The position numbers were made by a program, and so were the translations under genes. Below, in pieces: positions 1-8,656 of a DNA stretch of 64,000 nucleotides. Origin of the DNA: Armatimonadota bacterium (GTDB taxonomy: Bacteria > Armatimonadota > Fimbriimonadia > Fimbriimonadales > Fimbriimonadaceae); assembly GCA_016223145.1 (NCBI GenBank), contig JACRPN010000020.1, positions 35,073 to 99,072 of the forward strand. The letters run 5' to 3'. Below the pieces are notes generated by a model. It made no database searches. It saw only the letters and a list, made by a program, of their open reading frames with translations, and was not told where the DNA came from. The stretch's first letter is position 1. Each line of letters starts with the position of its first letter.

Positions 1-108
1 CGCGATCTCGGTGATCTCCAGATACGGGCTCACGGGCTCTTTGATGCGCTTGAGCTCGCCCTTCTCTTCGAGCGTCTTCAGGAACTGCTGATAGTCGCGG
101 TACGCCAT
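1..108 (-). CDS. UbiD-family decarboxylase, N-terminal fragment
   Basis: Only the first 36 residues are in the window; the rest lies to the left. The reading begins [20 protein letters not shown] and continues through [13 protein letters not shown]. This is the usual opening of UbiD-type prenylated-FMN decarboxylases, which act on polyprenyl-hydroxybenzoate or related aromatic acids in quinone synthesis. The ATG at 108 is the family start. The gene is divergent from the large glycosidase/esterase, with 127 bases between the starts. The call rests on the N-terminal pattern alone, so the substrate is unknown. Confidence 0.7.
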   Translation of the reverse strand, partial: MAYRDYQQFLKTLEEKGELKRIKEPVSPYLEITEIA

Positions 109-235
109 GTGTGGGGGAGAGTGTACGCAATCTTCTGGGATTGCCTACAAAGGCCCGTCAACCCGGGATAGATTCGTCAAGATTCCACATCAAATATGCA
201 TAGGAATCGGGCGTGGCCGCATCGAACCCGAAGCC

Positions 236-3200
236 ATGCTTCTCTGCGCCCTGCTCGTCGCCGGAGTGCTCGCGGCTCCCGCGAACCCCCAAGTGCTCTC
301 GATCTACGCCCGGAAAGGTTCGGCGCCTATCGCATTTGCCGCCCGAGAAGTTGTAAGCGCCCTGGCGGCGCGAGGGAAGAAAGCCGTCGTCATCAACGAC
401 TCCAAGGCGCCCGCGTGGTGCAGCATCCGGCTTGATGATGGGCCCAATGAGGGCTTTCACATCGATCGAGTCGCGGACGAATGGCTGATTGCCGGCTCGG
501 ACGAGCGAGGCGCCATGTACGGCGGCTTGGACTTAGCAGAGCAAATCCGGCTCAACGGGCCAGACAAGGTCAAGCCCAAAGGGGGTTCCCCCTCCATGCC
601 CCTTCGAATGATCAAGTTCAACATCCCCCTGCCGGGTGTGGGCTACGCCAGCGAGGAGTCGCTGAGGAAGAACGGCTGGTTCTATGACCTGAACTACTGG
701 CGCAAGTATCTCGAGATGATGGCGCGGAACCGCTACAACGCCCTATCGCTCTGGTCGGCGCACCCCTACGACCGCATGCTCCGCCTCTCCAAGTACCCCG
801 AAGCCTGCGCCCTGACCGACGAAGAGCTCGCCAAGAACCAGAAGTTCTTCCACACGCTGTTCCAGATGGCCAAGGATCACGGCGTCGATGTGTACCTGAT
901 GACCTGGAACACCCACGTCTCGCCGGCGTTCGCGGCCGCGCACAAGGTCGCCGTCAATGGGGCGGATTCTCCTCTCGTGCGGGATTACACCAAGGAGTGC
1001 GTGCGCGAGCTGCTGACGCAGTATCCCGAGATTACGGGATTCGGCACCTGCCCTGGCGAGGCGATGGGAAATCTGAACGCGGACCAGCGCATGGCGTTTA
1101 TCCGCGAGACCTATTTCGAGGGGATCAGGGAGGCTGTGGAGGGAGGAAAGGGTGTTCAGGTGCTCAGGTATTCAGGTGTTCGGGAGGGAGATCAAAGAGA
1201 CCTGACTCCTGACCAACTGAGCACCTCCCACCTGGCCTCCCATCCCCTTCCTGAACACCGAACACCTGATCACCCAACACCTGAAAACCCGAACACCCCG
1301 CCCCGCCCATACCCTCCCTTCATCTTGCGCTATTGGGGCGGCACTCCCGAATCCACCGACAAGATGCTCGCCGAAGCCAAGTACCCGGGGCCCGTGTACC
1401 TCGACATCAAGTTCAACGGCGAGCACATGTACTCGTCGACGCGGCCCCACGTGCAGAACAAAAAGTGGGAGCAGATGGCGGGCAAGCGCTACAAGCTCCT
1501 CTGGCACCTGCGCAACGACGACCTTTTCACCTTGCGCTGGGGCGACCCGGACTTCGCGCGCGAGATGCTGGGGAATGTGGTTGGCTCACCGATCCAGGGT
1601 CGAGACGCCCCTGGGACGCATGACCGGGACGGTCATGCCACGTCCGCCGGCTTCGTCATGGGCTCCGAGATCGAGATCCCCGGCGAGGACTACATCCACA
1701 CGCCCAAGGCGGCGAAGCACAAAGACTGGAAGTACGAGTTCGAGAAGCAATGGTTCAAGTGGGCGCTTTGGGGCCGTCTCGGCTACAACCTGAAGGAACC
1801 CGAGAGCACCTGGATCAGGACCTACCAAGAGCGCTTTGGCGACGAGGCCGGGCCCAAGGTCTTCGCGGTGATGAAGTCCGCCAGCAAGATCCTGCCCACC
1901 GTGACCGCCTTTCACTGGAACTACATGAACGGCGACTGGTATCCGGAAGGCAACGTCGGCCCCTGGAACACCAGCTATGAGGTCCCGCGCCAGAACTTCC
2001 GCGACAACAGGATCTTCCACTCGGTGGAGGAGTGGGTCTGGAACAACGCGATCGACGGGAGCTATGAGGATATTCCGACATATGTGATGCGGGGTCTCTC
2101 CGGAACTCCCTCCCTTTTGAAGGGGAGGGTCGGGGTGGGGATGTCACGGAGCCGGAGACTTGGAGCAGTAGCTGCCCCCGCGCAGTCGCTGTCAGCGAAT
2201 AACAGCAGGCGCATGGCGCTCACCCACCCCCCGACCCCCTCCCTCAAGAGAGGGGGCGCCCTCAGCCCCATCGAAGTGGCAAACAAACTGGAATCTTGGG
2301 CCAGCGCCTTCGACAAACTTCGCCCCAATAACTTCTTCGATGCCGGCCATGCGAACGACAAAGAATGGGTCTGTACGATGCAAGACCTTCGGGCGGTGTC
2401 CGAGCTTGGGCACTACTACTCAGCCAAGATCCTTGGGGCGACGTCGTACTGCCGGTTCCTGCTGACCGGCGACGAGGCGTCCCGAACCAACGCGCTCAGG
2501 CACATCACCCGGGCGCTGGCGCACTGGAAGAAGCTCGCCGCCATCGCCGACGCGCACTACATCGAGCACGAGATCTGGCTGCAGGGGCAGTTCTCGTGGG
2601 GCAAGTACACGGCTGACGCCGAGCGGGACGTGGAGATCGTGAAGAACGCGATGCCGATACCCTCGACGGAGACAACGTGGCTTGGGTCGGAAGGAAGGAA
2701 GCGGCTTCCCACCGTCGCGATGCGACGCTTCGACAGCTCTTCGCGAAAAGAAATCGCCCCCTGGCTCCAATATCTGAGCTCCCTGCCCGTAGCGAACGTC
2801 CTTCACTTCCCTGGTTCGCCCTCCTCCGTAATGACACTAGGCAACTACAGCACAGGGCTGCTTGCTGGAACCGACTCGACATGGCGGATTACGATACGCA
2901 CGCCTGGCGTACCCAATCCAGGACGCCTACTATTCCTTACGGTGACTGGAAAGCAGGTCCACCGCATTTCACGCGGCGACTCTGAACTCTTGACATACGA
3001 ATGTCAACTGAAGAGTGGCCGGAACGATTTGACGATCACGAGATTCCCCTACTCAAGTCCGCTGTCGTTGACTTTCGCAGCAGAACCGATGCCCTGGCGT
3101 ACCCCAGTCGCCGACCTCTCCGCCAAGGACGCTTCCAAAGTCACCGCGCCGATGGTCCTTACCAAAGGCACAGCGGTCGACACTTACCTCCACATCCCCA

Positions 3201-5479
3201 AAGGCTCCGGGCGGGGCCTCGACCTCGCCACCAACAAGCTGAAGGACAACGGGCGCGCCGAGTTCCCCGTCGAGATTAAGGACGCCGGCAAGTACGTCGT
3301 CCACGCCTACGTCAACTGGCCCGACACCGCCGGCAACTCGTTCTTCATCGAGTTCGACCAACCCTACCGCCCGACGCCGCTCCCGCCCGTGCTCGGCAAC
3401 GACGACAGCTTCGGGAACTGGCACTGGGTGGTCTCGCCTGCCTTCGACCTGAAAGCCGGAAAGCACACGCTCATCCTCCGCAACAGAGAGGAGGGCGCGA
3501 AGGTCGCGCGGCTGGTCGTGGCGAAACAGGAGGGAAACGTGAACACGAACAACGATGATGGCGGCGACCTGCTCACCGCCAAGGAGCGCAACGACTTCTT
3601 TCACGCCATCTACGAGCGCATGACCGCCGTCAAGCCGCTCGATCGCTTCAAGACCAAGGCGGAATGGGAGGCTCATGCCAGGGCCCTGCGCCCCAAGATC
3701 CTGAACGCATTGGGGCTATGGCCGCTGCCAAAGAAGGTCGCGCTCGATCCGCACAACTCCAAGAAGCTCGTTAGGGACGGCTACACGGTCGAGCGGGTCT
3801 GGTACCAGGTGTTCCCGAAGGTGTATGCGAGCGCCTACCTCTACATCCCCGATGCGGCCAAACAGCCCGGCGCGAAGCTCCCCGCGATCCTGCACCCGCA
3901 CGGCCACTGGCCCGAGGGCGCGGCCGACCCCGTGGTGCAGGCGCGCTGCATCGCGATGGCCAAGATGGGCTACGTGTCGCTGTGCCCGGACTCCACGCAC
4001 GTGTTCGATTTCCCCACGGGGCTGAACCCGGTCGGGCAGATGACCTGGGACAACATCCGCGGGCTGGACTACCTGGAGTCGCTGCCCTACGTGGACAGGA
4101 ACAAGCTCGGTTGCACGGGCGCCTCGGGCGGAGGGCAGCAGACGATGTATCTGGGCGCGGTGGACGACCGCGTGAAGGTGCTCGTGCCGGCGGTGATGGT
4201 GTGCTACTTCAAGCGCATCCTCTTCGAGACCGAAGACGCGCACCATTTCTGCAACCACGTGCCCGGCATCGCGGCGCTGGCCGACCAGACCGAGATGGCG
4301 GCGATGTTCGCGCCACGGCCCACCCTGTTCATCTGTGCGACCGGCGACTGGACGCTCACCGTGCCGAAGGAGGAGTTCCCCGATATGAAGCACATCTGGG
4401 ACCTCACCGGCGGCGACACGAAAGTCGTTCAGTTCGACAAGCCGCACAACTTCGATCAGGACAGCCGCGAGCAGATGTACGCCTGGTTCAACAAGTACCT
4501 GAAGGGCGACGACGATTCGGCTCACGCGAAAGAGCCGAAGCTGAAGACCGAGGACCCGAACACGTTAAGGGCTCTCGGCGGTCCGCCTTCAGGAGCCTCA
4601 GGGCATGAGGGGGCTGTGGTGTATTACCGGAAGACGACCAGGTTCAAAGAGCCGGTGCTAAAGAGCGCCGTCGAGCTTGAATCCTGGCGCCAGGACGTCT
4701 TTTTCGGTGTCAGGGATCGACAACAAAGCCTCTCCTGGGTCTTTGGCCTTCACATGGGCTACCAGGGAAAATCCAGAAGAGTCGGCGAGTTTGAGATTGC
4801 GGGTCTCAAGGCTGAAAAGTGGCTCATGTGGACCCACTCGGACGACCACATTCCCTGTTGGTACTTCCCGCCAAAGGGCCGCAAGAGAAACGGGCCTGGC
4901 GTCGTCATCGCCCACCCGCAGGGAAAACGCGCCCTTCTCGTCGAGCGGCCTTGGCTAGTCAGGAGTCTGCTGGAAAAGGGGATCGGCGTCATGGCGATTG
5001 ACGTCCATTACCGAGGAGAGATCAAGCGAGACTGGCGCTGGAACAGCATGATTTGGGGATCCTCGGAAGCTGGCACGGCCGCCGAGGACATGCAAATTGT
5101 GCGCTTCGACATGACCGCCCTGCCGGAACTCGGCCACGGCAAGGTCTACATCATCGGTTTGGGGGATCTTGGGGTCGCGGCCCTCTTTGCCAATGCGATT
5201 GACTCGTATGGAGTGGGCGCAGCCGTGGACGACATTGGCCTCACCTACACCGCCGGACGCGAGACTCCGGACCTCCCTGGCCTTCTCCGCTATGCCGACC
5301 TGCCCCAGATCGCGGCGCTCGCCGCTCCGAGGAAGCTCTGGATCAACGGCGCTCGCGAGCCATTCTGGTTCACGCGCTCGGCCTATGGTCTGCTGAAGGC
5401 TGAGAAAAACCTCTGGATCACGACCAAACACACCGACGAGTTCGACTACTCGCTGGCGGGGTGGGTGTTGGGGAAGTAG
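236..5479 (+). CDS. Secreted glycoside hydrolase/esterase fusion, 1747 aa
   Basis: I start at the ATG at 236, not an upstream one, because it opens a signal peptide (MLLCALLVAGVLAAPAN). Residues about 20-110 resemble the N-terminal domain that precedes GH20/GH67-type barrels (GGLDLAEQIRLNG). A TIM-barrel-like region follows to about 600 (VDVYLMTWNTHVSPAF). A carbohydrate-binding-like beta domain lies near 955-1110. Two alpha/beta-hydrolase units follow. The first, about 1118-1425, resembles acetyl-xylan esterases, with HPHGHW, nucleophile elbow GASGGG and a late His in DKPHNFD. The second, about 1480-1747, has GLGDLG where the elbow should be, so it is probably inactive. Two palindromic repeats are inserted in frame at residues about 306-356 and 624-675. 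Hemicellulose or glycan degradation outside the cytoplasm is inferred; the exact glycosidase family is not certain. Confidence 0.75.
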   Translation: MLLCALLVAGVLAAPANPQVLSIYARKGSAPIAFAAREVVSALAARGKKAVVINDSKAPAWCSIRLDDGPNEGFHIDRVADEWLIAGSDERGAMYGGLDLAEQIRLNGPDKVKPKGGSPSMPLRMIKFNIPLPGVGYASEESLRKNGWFYDLNYWRKYLEMMARNRYNALSLWSAHPYDRMLRLSKYPEACALTDEELAKNQKFFHTLFQMAKDHGVDVYLMTWNTHVSPAFAAAHKVAVNGADSPLVRDYTKECVRELLTQYPEITGFGTCPGEAMGNLNADQRMAFIRETYFEGIREAVEGGKGVQVLRYSGVREGDQRDLTPDQLSTSHLASHPLPEHRTPDHPTPENPNTPPRPYPPFILRYWGGTPESTDKMLAEAKYPGPVYLDIKFNGEHMYSSTRPHVQNKKWEQMAGKRYKLLWHLRNDDLFTLRWGDPDFAREMLGNVVGSPIQGRDAPGTHDRDGHATSAGFVMGSEIEIPGEDYIHTPKAAKHKDWKYEFEKQWFKWALWGRLGYNLKEPESTWIRTYQERFGDEAGPKVFAVMKSASKILPTVTAFHWNYMNGDWYPEGNVGPWNTSYEVPRQNFRDNRIFHSVEEWVWNNAIDGSYEDIPTYVMRGLSGTPSLLKGRVGVGMSRSRRLGAVAAPAQSLSANNSRRMALTHPPTPSLKRGGALSPIEVANKLESWASAFDKLRPNNFFDAGHANDKEWVCTMQDLRAVSELGHYYSAKILGATSYCRFLLTGDEASRTNALRHITRALAHWKKLAAIADAHYIEHEIWLQGQFSWGKYTADAERDVEIVKNAMPIPSTETTWLGSEGRKRLPTVAMRRFDSSSRKEIAPWLQYLSSLPVANVLHFPGSPSSVMTLGNYSTGLLAGTDSTWRITIRTPGVPNPGRLLFLTVTGKQVHRISRGDSELLTYECQLKSGRNDLTITRFPYSSPLSLTFAAEPMPWRTPVADLSAKDASKVTAPMVLTKGTAVDTYLHIPKGSGRGLDLATNKLKDNGRAEFPVEIKDAGKYVVHAYVNWPDTAGNSFFIEFDQPYRPTPLPPVLGNDDSFGNWHWVVSPAFDLKAGKHTLILRNREEGAKVARLVVAKQEGNVNTNNDDGGDLLTAKERNDFFHAIYERMTAVKPLDRFKTKAEWEAHARALRPKILNALGLWPLPKKVALDPHNSKKLVRDGYTVERVWYQVFPKVYASAYLYIPDAAKQPGAKLPAILHPHGHWPEGAADPVVQARCIAMAKMGYVSLCPDSTHVFDFPTGLNPVGQMTWDNIRGLDYLESLPYVDRNKLGCTGASGGGQQTMYLGAVDDRVKVLVPAVMVCYFKRILFETEDAHHFCNHVPGIAALADQTEMAAMFAPRPTLFICATGDWTLTVPKEEFPDMKHIWDLTGGDTKVVQFDKPHNFDQDSREQMYAWFNKYLKGDDDSAHAKEPKLKTEDPNTLRALGGPPSGASGHEGAVVYYRKTTRFKEPVLKSAVELESWRQDVFFGVRDRQQSLSWVFGLHMGYQGKSRRVGEFEIAGLKAEKWLMWTHSDDHIPCWYFPPKGRKRNGPGVVIAHPQGKRALLVERPWLVRSLLEKGIGVMAIDVHYRGEIKRDWRWNSMIWGSSEAGTAAEDMQIVRFDMTALPELGHGKVYIIGLGDLGVAALFANAIDSYGVGAAVDDIGLTYTAGRETPDLPGLLRYADLPQIAALAAPRKLWINGAREPFWFTRSAYGLLKAEKNLWITTKHTDEFDYSLAGWVLGK
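1150..1300. repeat. In-frame inverted-repeat element inside the glycosidase gene
   Basis: The left arm (1151-1185) holds three imperfect copies of TTCAGGTGTTC. The right arm (1249-1297) carries the reverse complements (GAACACCTGA). The element keeps the reading frame and encodes a Pro/His/Thr-rich stretch of about 50 residues (LPEHRTPDHPTPENPN) between two barrel segments. That composition is unlike the surrounding protein, which points to an inserted repeat. Confidence 0.65.
2106..2258. repeat. In-frame REPIN-like palindromic element
   Basis: Two inverted copies of a small palindrome bound about 150 bp. The left copy is around CCCTTTTGAAGGGG (2113-2124) followed by GGGTCGGGGTGGGG. The right copy, CACCCACCCCCCGACCCCCT followed by CCCTCAAGAGAGGG (2221-2254), is its imperfect reverse complement. 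The frame stays open and adds about 51 residues (LKGRVGVGM ... THPPTPSLKRGG). Related sequence occurs at 63945-64000 and in the intergenic array at 44.8-46.0 kb. Confidence 0.75.
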
Positions 5480-5593
5480 GGGGGAGGGACGAAAGGACAG
5501 AGGGACGTGAAGGCTTGTGGACGTTGATCTACAGGAGGAGGTCCTTTTCCGCATCCAGAATCCTCGACATCAACCTACATATCAACCGGTTTC

Positions 5594-5975
5594 TTGATTT
5601 GAGATTTGAGATTTCAGATTTGAGATTCCGGGTGATGCGGCAGAGTGGAGGAGAGCACTCATGACCTACAAACGCTTCGAAGACCTTCCGGTCTGGAACC
5701 AAGCAGTGGACCTGGCACTCGCCTTATTCGACTTCATCGACGCAAATGAGGCTGGCTTTCGAAAGCGTTCCTCCCTCAAGTCCCAACTCGAGCGAGCGGC
5801 CTCTCCGTGTCCAACAACATCGCCGAGGGGTTTGAGCGAGGCACGACGAACGAGCGGCTCTCCTTCCTCTACATCGCCCGTGGCTCTGCTGGGGAAGTCC
5901 GTTCCATGCTATGCCTGATGGAACGCCTGCCCTCCTTCCGGAATTTCAAATCTGACATTTCAAATCTCAAATCAA
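5594..5975. repeat. 38-bp inverted repeat flanking the four-helix-bundle gene
   Basis: The left arm, 5594-5631 (TTGATTTGAGATTTGAGATT then TCAGATTTGAGATTCCGG), is the near-perfect reverse complement of 5938-5975, which begins CCGGAATTTCAAATCTGACA. The left arm is upstream of the start; the right arm lies within the C-terminal coding part, in frame. The AT-rich arms are unlike the local DNA. The arrangement looks like a mobile or captured cassette. Confidence 0.8.
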
Positions 5976-6184
5976 TGGCGGAGGGAATATCGAGGCAGAT
6001 TCGGGGATGGGCCGACAGCCTTCAGAACTCCGAGATCAGGGGCCAACGGCACTTGAACGAGAAGAGCAGGGAAGCCGACCGGATGAGGGTTGAGCAAGCT
6101 GAAAGGGAGCGGGAGCAGGCGGACTTCATGGAGTACGTGGCGAAGGTAGCTCGCGGCGAAAAGGTGGAACCTCCGAGTCCCTGA
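5661..6184 (+). pseudogene. Four-helix-bundle protein (23S rRNA IVS family), frameshifted
   Basis: The first part (MTYKRFEDLPVWNQAVDLAL) and the second (SNNIAEGFERGTTNERLSFL, then YIARGSAGEVRSML) are consecutive pieces of the small four-helix-bundle family, which is also known from 23S rRNA intervening sequences. They lie in different frames. Adding one base near 5800 (GCGGCCTC to GCGGCCCTC) would restore the expected ERAALSVSNNIAEG. So there is a single-base deletion, either real or a sequencing error. After the bundle the second part runs into an inverted-repeat arm and an Arg/Glu-rich coiled-coil-like tail ending at 6184. Function in this family is not established; it may bind nucleic acid. 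Confidence 0.75.
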
Positions 6185-6216
6185 ACGAGGCAGGTTTGGC
6201 TTCGTGTTGCCTCGAA

Positions 6217-7809
6217 CTACCGCTGCAATTCGTACAGCTTCAACTCGCCCAGCGCCTTCCGCCCCTCCTGATCTCCCAGACTCCAAGAACGCCAGTCGGC
6301 AGGCTCTAGCTCCGACCAGCGCTCGGTGAGACGGTCCCGCAAATCAGTCTGAACGTGCAGAGGCAGTCCTTCCATTGCGGCGGCGACCTCCGGCAGGGAA
6401 TCCAAACTGAGGCGAGAAAGGTAGGCCGAATCCATGCGGCCCTTCTGTACCGCCGACAGAAGCATCGAGCGCGCGATCATGGCGTCCGGGTTGATCAGGT
6501 TGAGGCCAAAGATGGCAAGAAAGCCCAGAGTGACTGCGCCAATGACGAAGTGGTTCGATTTTCGCGCCACCACCGTCGCGAGCAGCCAAACCAGGCACCC
6601 GGCGATCCAGACCATCGCCGCCCCGCCATAGAGCCGAAGCTCGCTCCAGTTGTACTGCTCGACGCAAAGGTCCAGCCGCCGCATCGCCGAAGCGACCACG
6701 ATCCCGAGCAGGCCCACGGTGATGCCGACCAGAGTCGGATAGGTGGGGCCGTTCGCGCCTCGGAGCTTCAGGCCATGGTGGACCAGCCGGAGCACCGGCA
6801 CCGCCAGCATCAGCACCGCGAGCAACTGAAAGAAGCCGCCTCGGGCGTATTGGGACCAGTTCATGCCCTCGGGCAGCGCCGCGGCGCCGCCGAAGAGGAA
6901 GCGAATCTGCACTGCGGAAAAGGCGCCGAGAAGAAGGATGAGCGAACCCAGGGCGATGCCCGCCTCGGCGTTGCCTATGCCGGGTTGCGCCTTGGGTTTC
7001 GGCGGCCCCGCGGGCTCGCCGATTTGGAAGGCGGGTGGCTGCCCCACGAGCAGCGGAACCTGGCCATTGGGTGGAGCGCCAAGCGCGGAGTGCCAGATTC
7101 TGGGGTCGGCGACGGCCTCGGGAGCAAGAAAGAGACGCCGGAACAGCGACGCCACCGCCCAAGTGCCCAGGAAAATGCCGAACGTGTGCCCGACAGCTGC
7201 CTCCAGGTTCCAATCGGTGAGATTGGCAAGGTAGCTCGAAAACACGGGGTCGGCGGAGGTCAGAAGCGCGCCAAACACGATCAAGATGGGCACGGCGATG
7301 AGCATTCCCCGGCCCACAACTGCCATGCGCTCTCGGCCGTGGGCCGTGCCGAAGCCCCTCCAGGAGATGTCGGCGAAGACGAGGTTCCAAGCGTCCGCCA
7401 GCATGAGCGCCCAATGGGCCAGCCAACCGCCCACCAGGTCCCCGACGCTGATTTTGCCGACGCCTCCGATTCGAATCCGGCTGGAAAGGATCGCCAGCGC
7501 CATGAAGAAAGCGAACAGGTTCATCGCCCGCATGGCCCCGGAATCGCGCAGCGCGAGGCAGGCCGAAAACACGAGCAAAGGTACCGCCAGCCAGGCCACC
7601 GAGCTCTCTTGCGCCTGGACGGGTTTTCGCCAGAGCCGCCAGCCGGCAAGCAGGCATAGGCCGACCCAAACCGGAAACCCGAGACCCCAAGTGACGCCGC
7701 GAAGCAATAGATCGGCGGCGATCCCAAGGCCGATGGAAGCCCCCAGGATGCTTAAGGCGCGGATGTTGGCGATGGGCTTTGCGGGAAGTTCGAGGGCGGG
7801 CGCGGACAT
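6217..7809 (-). CDS. Polytopic membrane protein, DUF4173-like
   Basis: A 530-residue protein with about ten hydrophobic segments (for example LSILGASIGLGIAADLLL, GMLIAVPILIVFGALL, LVGITVGLLGIVVASAM). It is followed by a soluble C-terminal tail of about 85 residues rich in Leu, Arg and Trp. The ATG at 7809 is chosen over the GTG six bases upstream because GGAGG sits five bases before it. The pattern fits DUF4173-type inner-membrane proteins, whose function is unknown. It is divergent from the AlkA-like gene. Assignment is from overall pattern and may be wrong at family level; membrane localisation is firm. Confidence 0.6.
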   Translation of the reverse strand: MSAPALELPAKPIANIRALSILGASIGLGIAADLLLRGVTWGLGFPVWVGLCLLAGWRLWRKPVQAQESSVAWLAVPLLVFSACLALRDSGAMRAMNLFAFFMALAILSSRIRIGGVGKISVGDLVGGWLAHWALMLADAWNLVFADISWRGFGTAHGRERMAVVGRGMLIAVPILIVFGALLTSADPVFSSYLANLTDWNLEAAVGHTFGIFLGTWAVASLFRRLFLAPEAVADPRIWHSALGAPPNGQVPLLVGQPPAFQIGEPAGPPKPKAQPGIGNAEAGIALGSLILLLGAFSAVQIRFLFGGAAALPEGMNWSQYARGGFFQLLAVLMLAVPVLRLVHHGLKLRGANGPTYPTLVGITVGLLGIVVASAMRRLDLCVEQYNWSELRLYGGAAMVWIAGCLVWLLATVVARKSNHFVIGAVTLGFLAIFGLNLINPDAMIARSMLLSAVQKGRMDSAYLSRLSLDSLPEVAAAMEGLPLHVQTDLRDRLTERWSELEPADWRSWSLGDQEGRKALGELKLYELQR

Positions 7810-7929
7810 GGTCACCTCCGGCGGCGCGAAATGCGGTACACCTGTTCGCTACAACCGGTCGGCGCTCGCCACGGGTTCCGTTCCGACTTCATTTTCTGAA
7901 TTCCAAAAATCTCAGGAAGATCCGAATCC

Positions 7930-8589
7930 ATGCCTTATGCCAAAGCCACCGACCACCTTTGCCAGGCCGATCCGAAGTTGGCTGAGGTCATTGCTCGGCT
8001 TGGGCCCTGTGATCTGAAGCCGGAGGAAAGGCCCGAGGACACCTTTCAGTACCTGACTCGGGTCATCGTGTTTCAGCAGCTTTCGGGAAGGGTGGCCTCC
8101 GCCATCCACAGACGGTTCCTGCTTCTTTACAACCCCGGCGCCGAGCCTGATCCTCAGAAGCACGGGTGGGGACTTCGCCATCCGGAGCCCAATGAAGTGG
8201 CAGGAACGGACCTCGATACGCTGCGCTCGGCGGGGCTCTCGCGCCAAAAGGCGAGTTATATCCAGGGCCTCGCGGAACTCTGCGTCGAAGGCCTCGCATC
8301 GATCGAAGAGCTGAGCGCAATGGACGATGAATCCGTCGTCGCCGAGCTCACGAAGGTCAAAGGCATCGGGCGGTGGACCGTCGAAATGCTCCTGATGTTC
8401 CGACTGGGGAGGATGGATGTGTGGCCGATCGACGATCTCGGCGTGCGTGCAGGGCTACGGCGACTCCACGGCCTCGAGAAGAACCCCAAGCCCAAGGAAG
8501 CGCTGGCGATGGGCGAGGTTTGGCGGCCGTACCGGTCGGTGGCCGCCTTCTACATGTGGCGTCTTATGGATACCGAAGTGCCGGAATGA
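7930..8589 (+). CDS. DNA-3-methyladenine glycosylase II (AlkA-like)
   Basis: A 219-residue HhH-GPD glycosylase that would remove alkylated purines in base excision repair. Visible hallmarks are VFQQLSGRVASAIHRRF, the lyase-type LSRQKASYIQGLAE, the helix-hairpin-helix VKGIGRWTVEMLLMF and the following PIDDLGVRAGL. The second Asp of PIDD aligns with the catalytic Asp of AlkA. It lacks the extra N-terminal domain of E. coli AlkA, so it is of the short type. A second alkylation-repair gene, AlkD-like, lies at 53337-54044. Confidence 0.88.
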   Translation: MPYAKATDHLCQADPKLAEVIARLGPCDLKPEERPEDTFQYLTRVIVFQQLSGRVASAIHRRFLLLYNPGAEPDPQKHGWGLRHPEPNEVAGTDLDTLRSAGLSRQKASYIQGLAELCVEGLASIEELSAMDDESVVAELTKVKGIGRWTVEMLLMFRLGRMDVWPIDDLGVRAGLRRLHGLEKNPKPKEALAMGEVWRPYRSVAAFYMWRLMDTEVPE

Positions 8590-8656
8590 GGGGGCCTATG
8601 GGGCCGCTAGGACCTATAAGACAAATACGACCTATAGGTCCGATGCTTGATTGGAG

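Noticed and set aside
3716..4525. 269-residue minus-strand frame within the large fusion gene
   Set aside because: Antisense to the acetyl-xylan-esterase-like domain, whose motifs are clear on the plus strand.
6355..7659. 434-residue plus-strand reading frame opposite the DUF4173-like gene
   Set aside because: It is exactly antisense to a well-supported membrane protein with a good ribosome site. Its Arg/His/Gln-rich composition is typical of a high-GC shadow frame.
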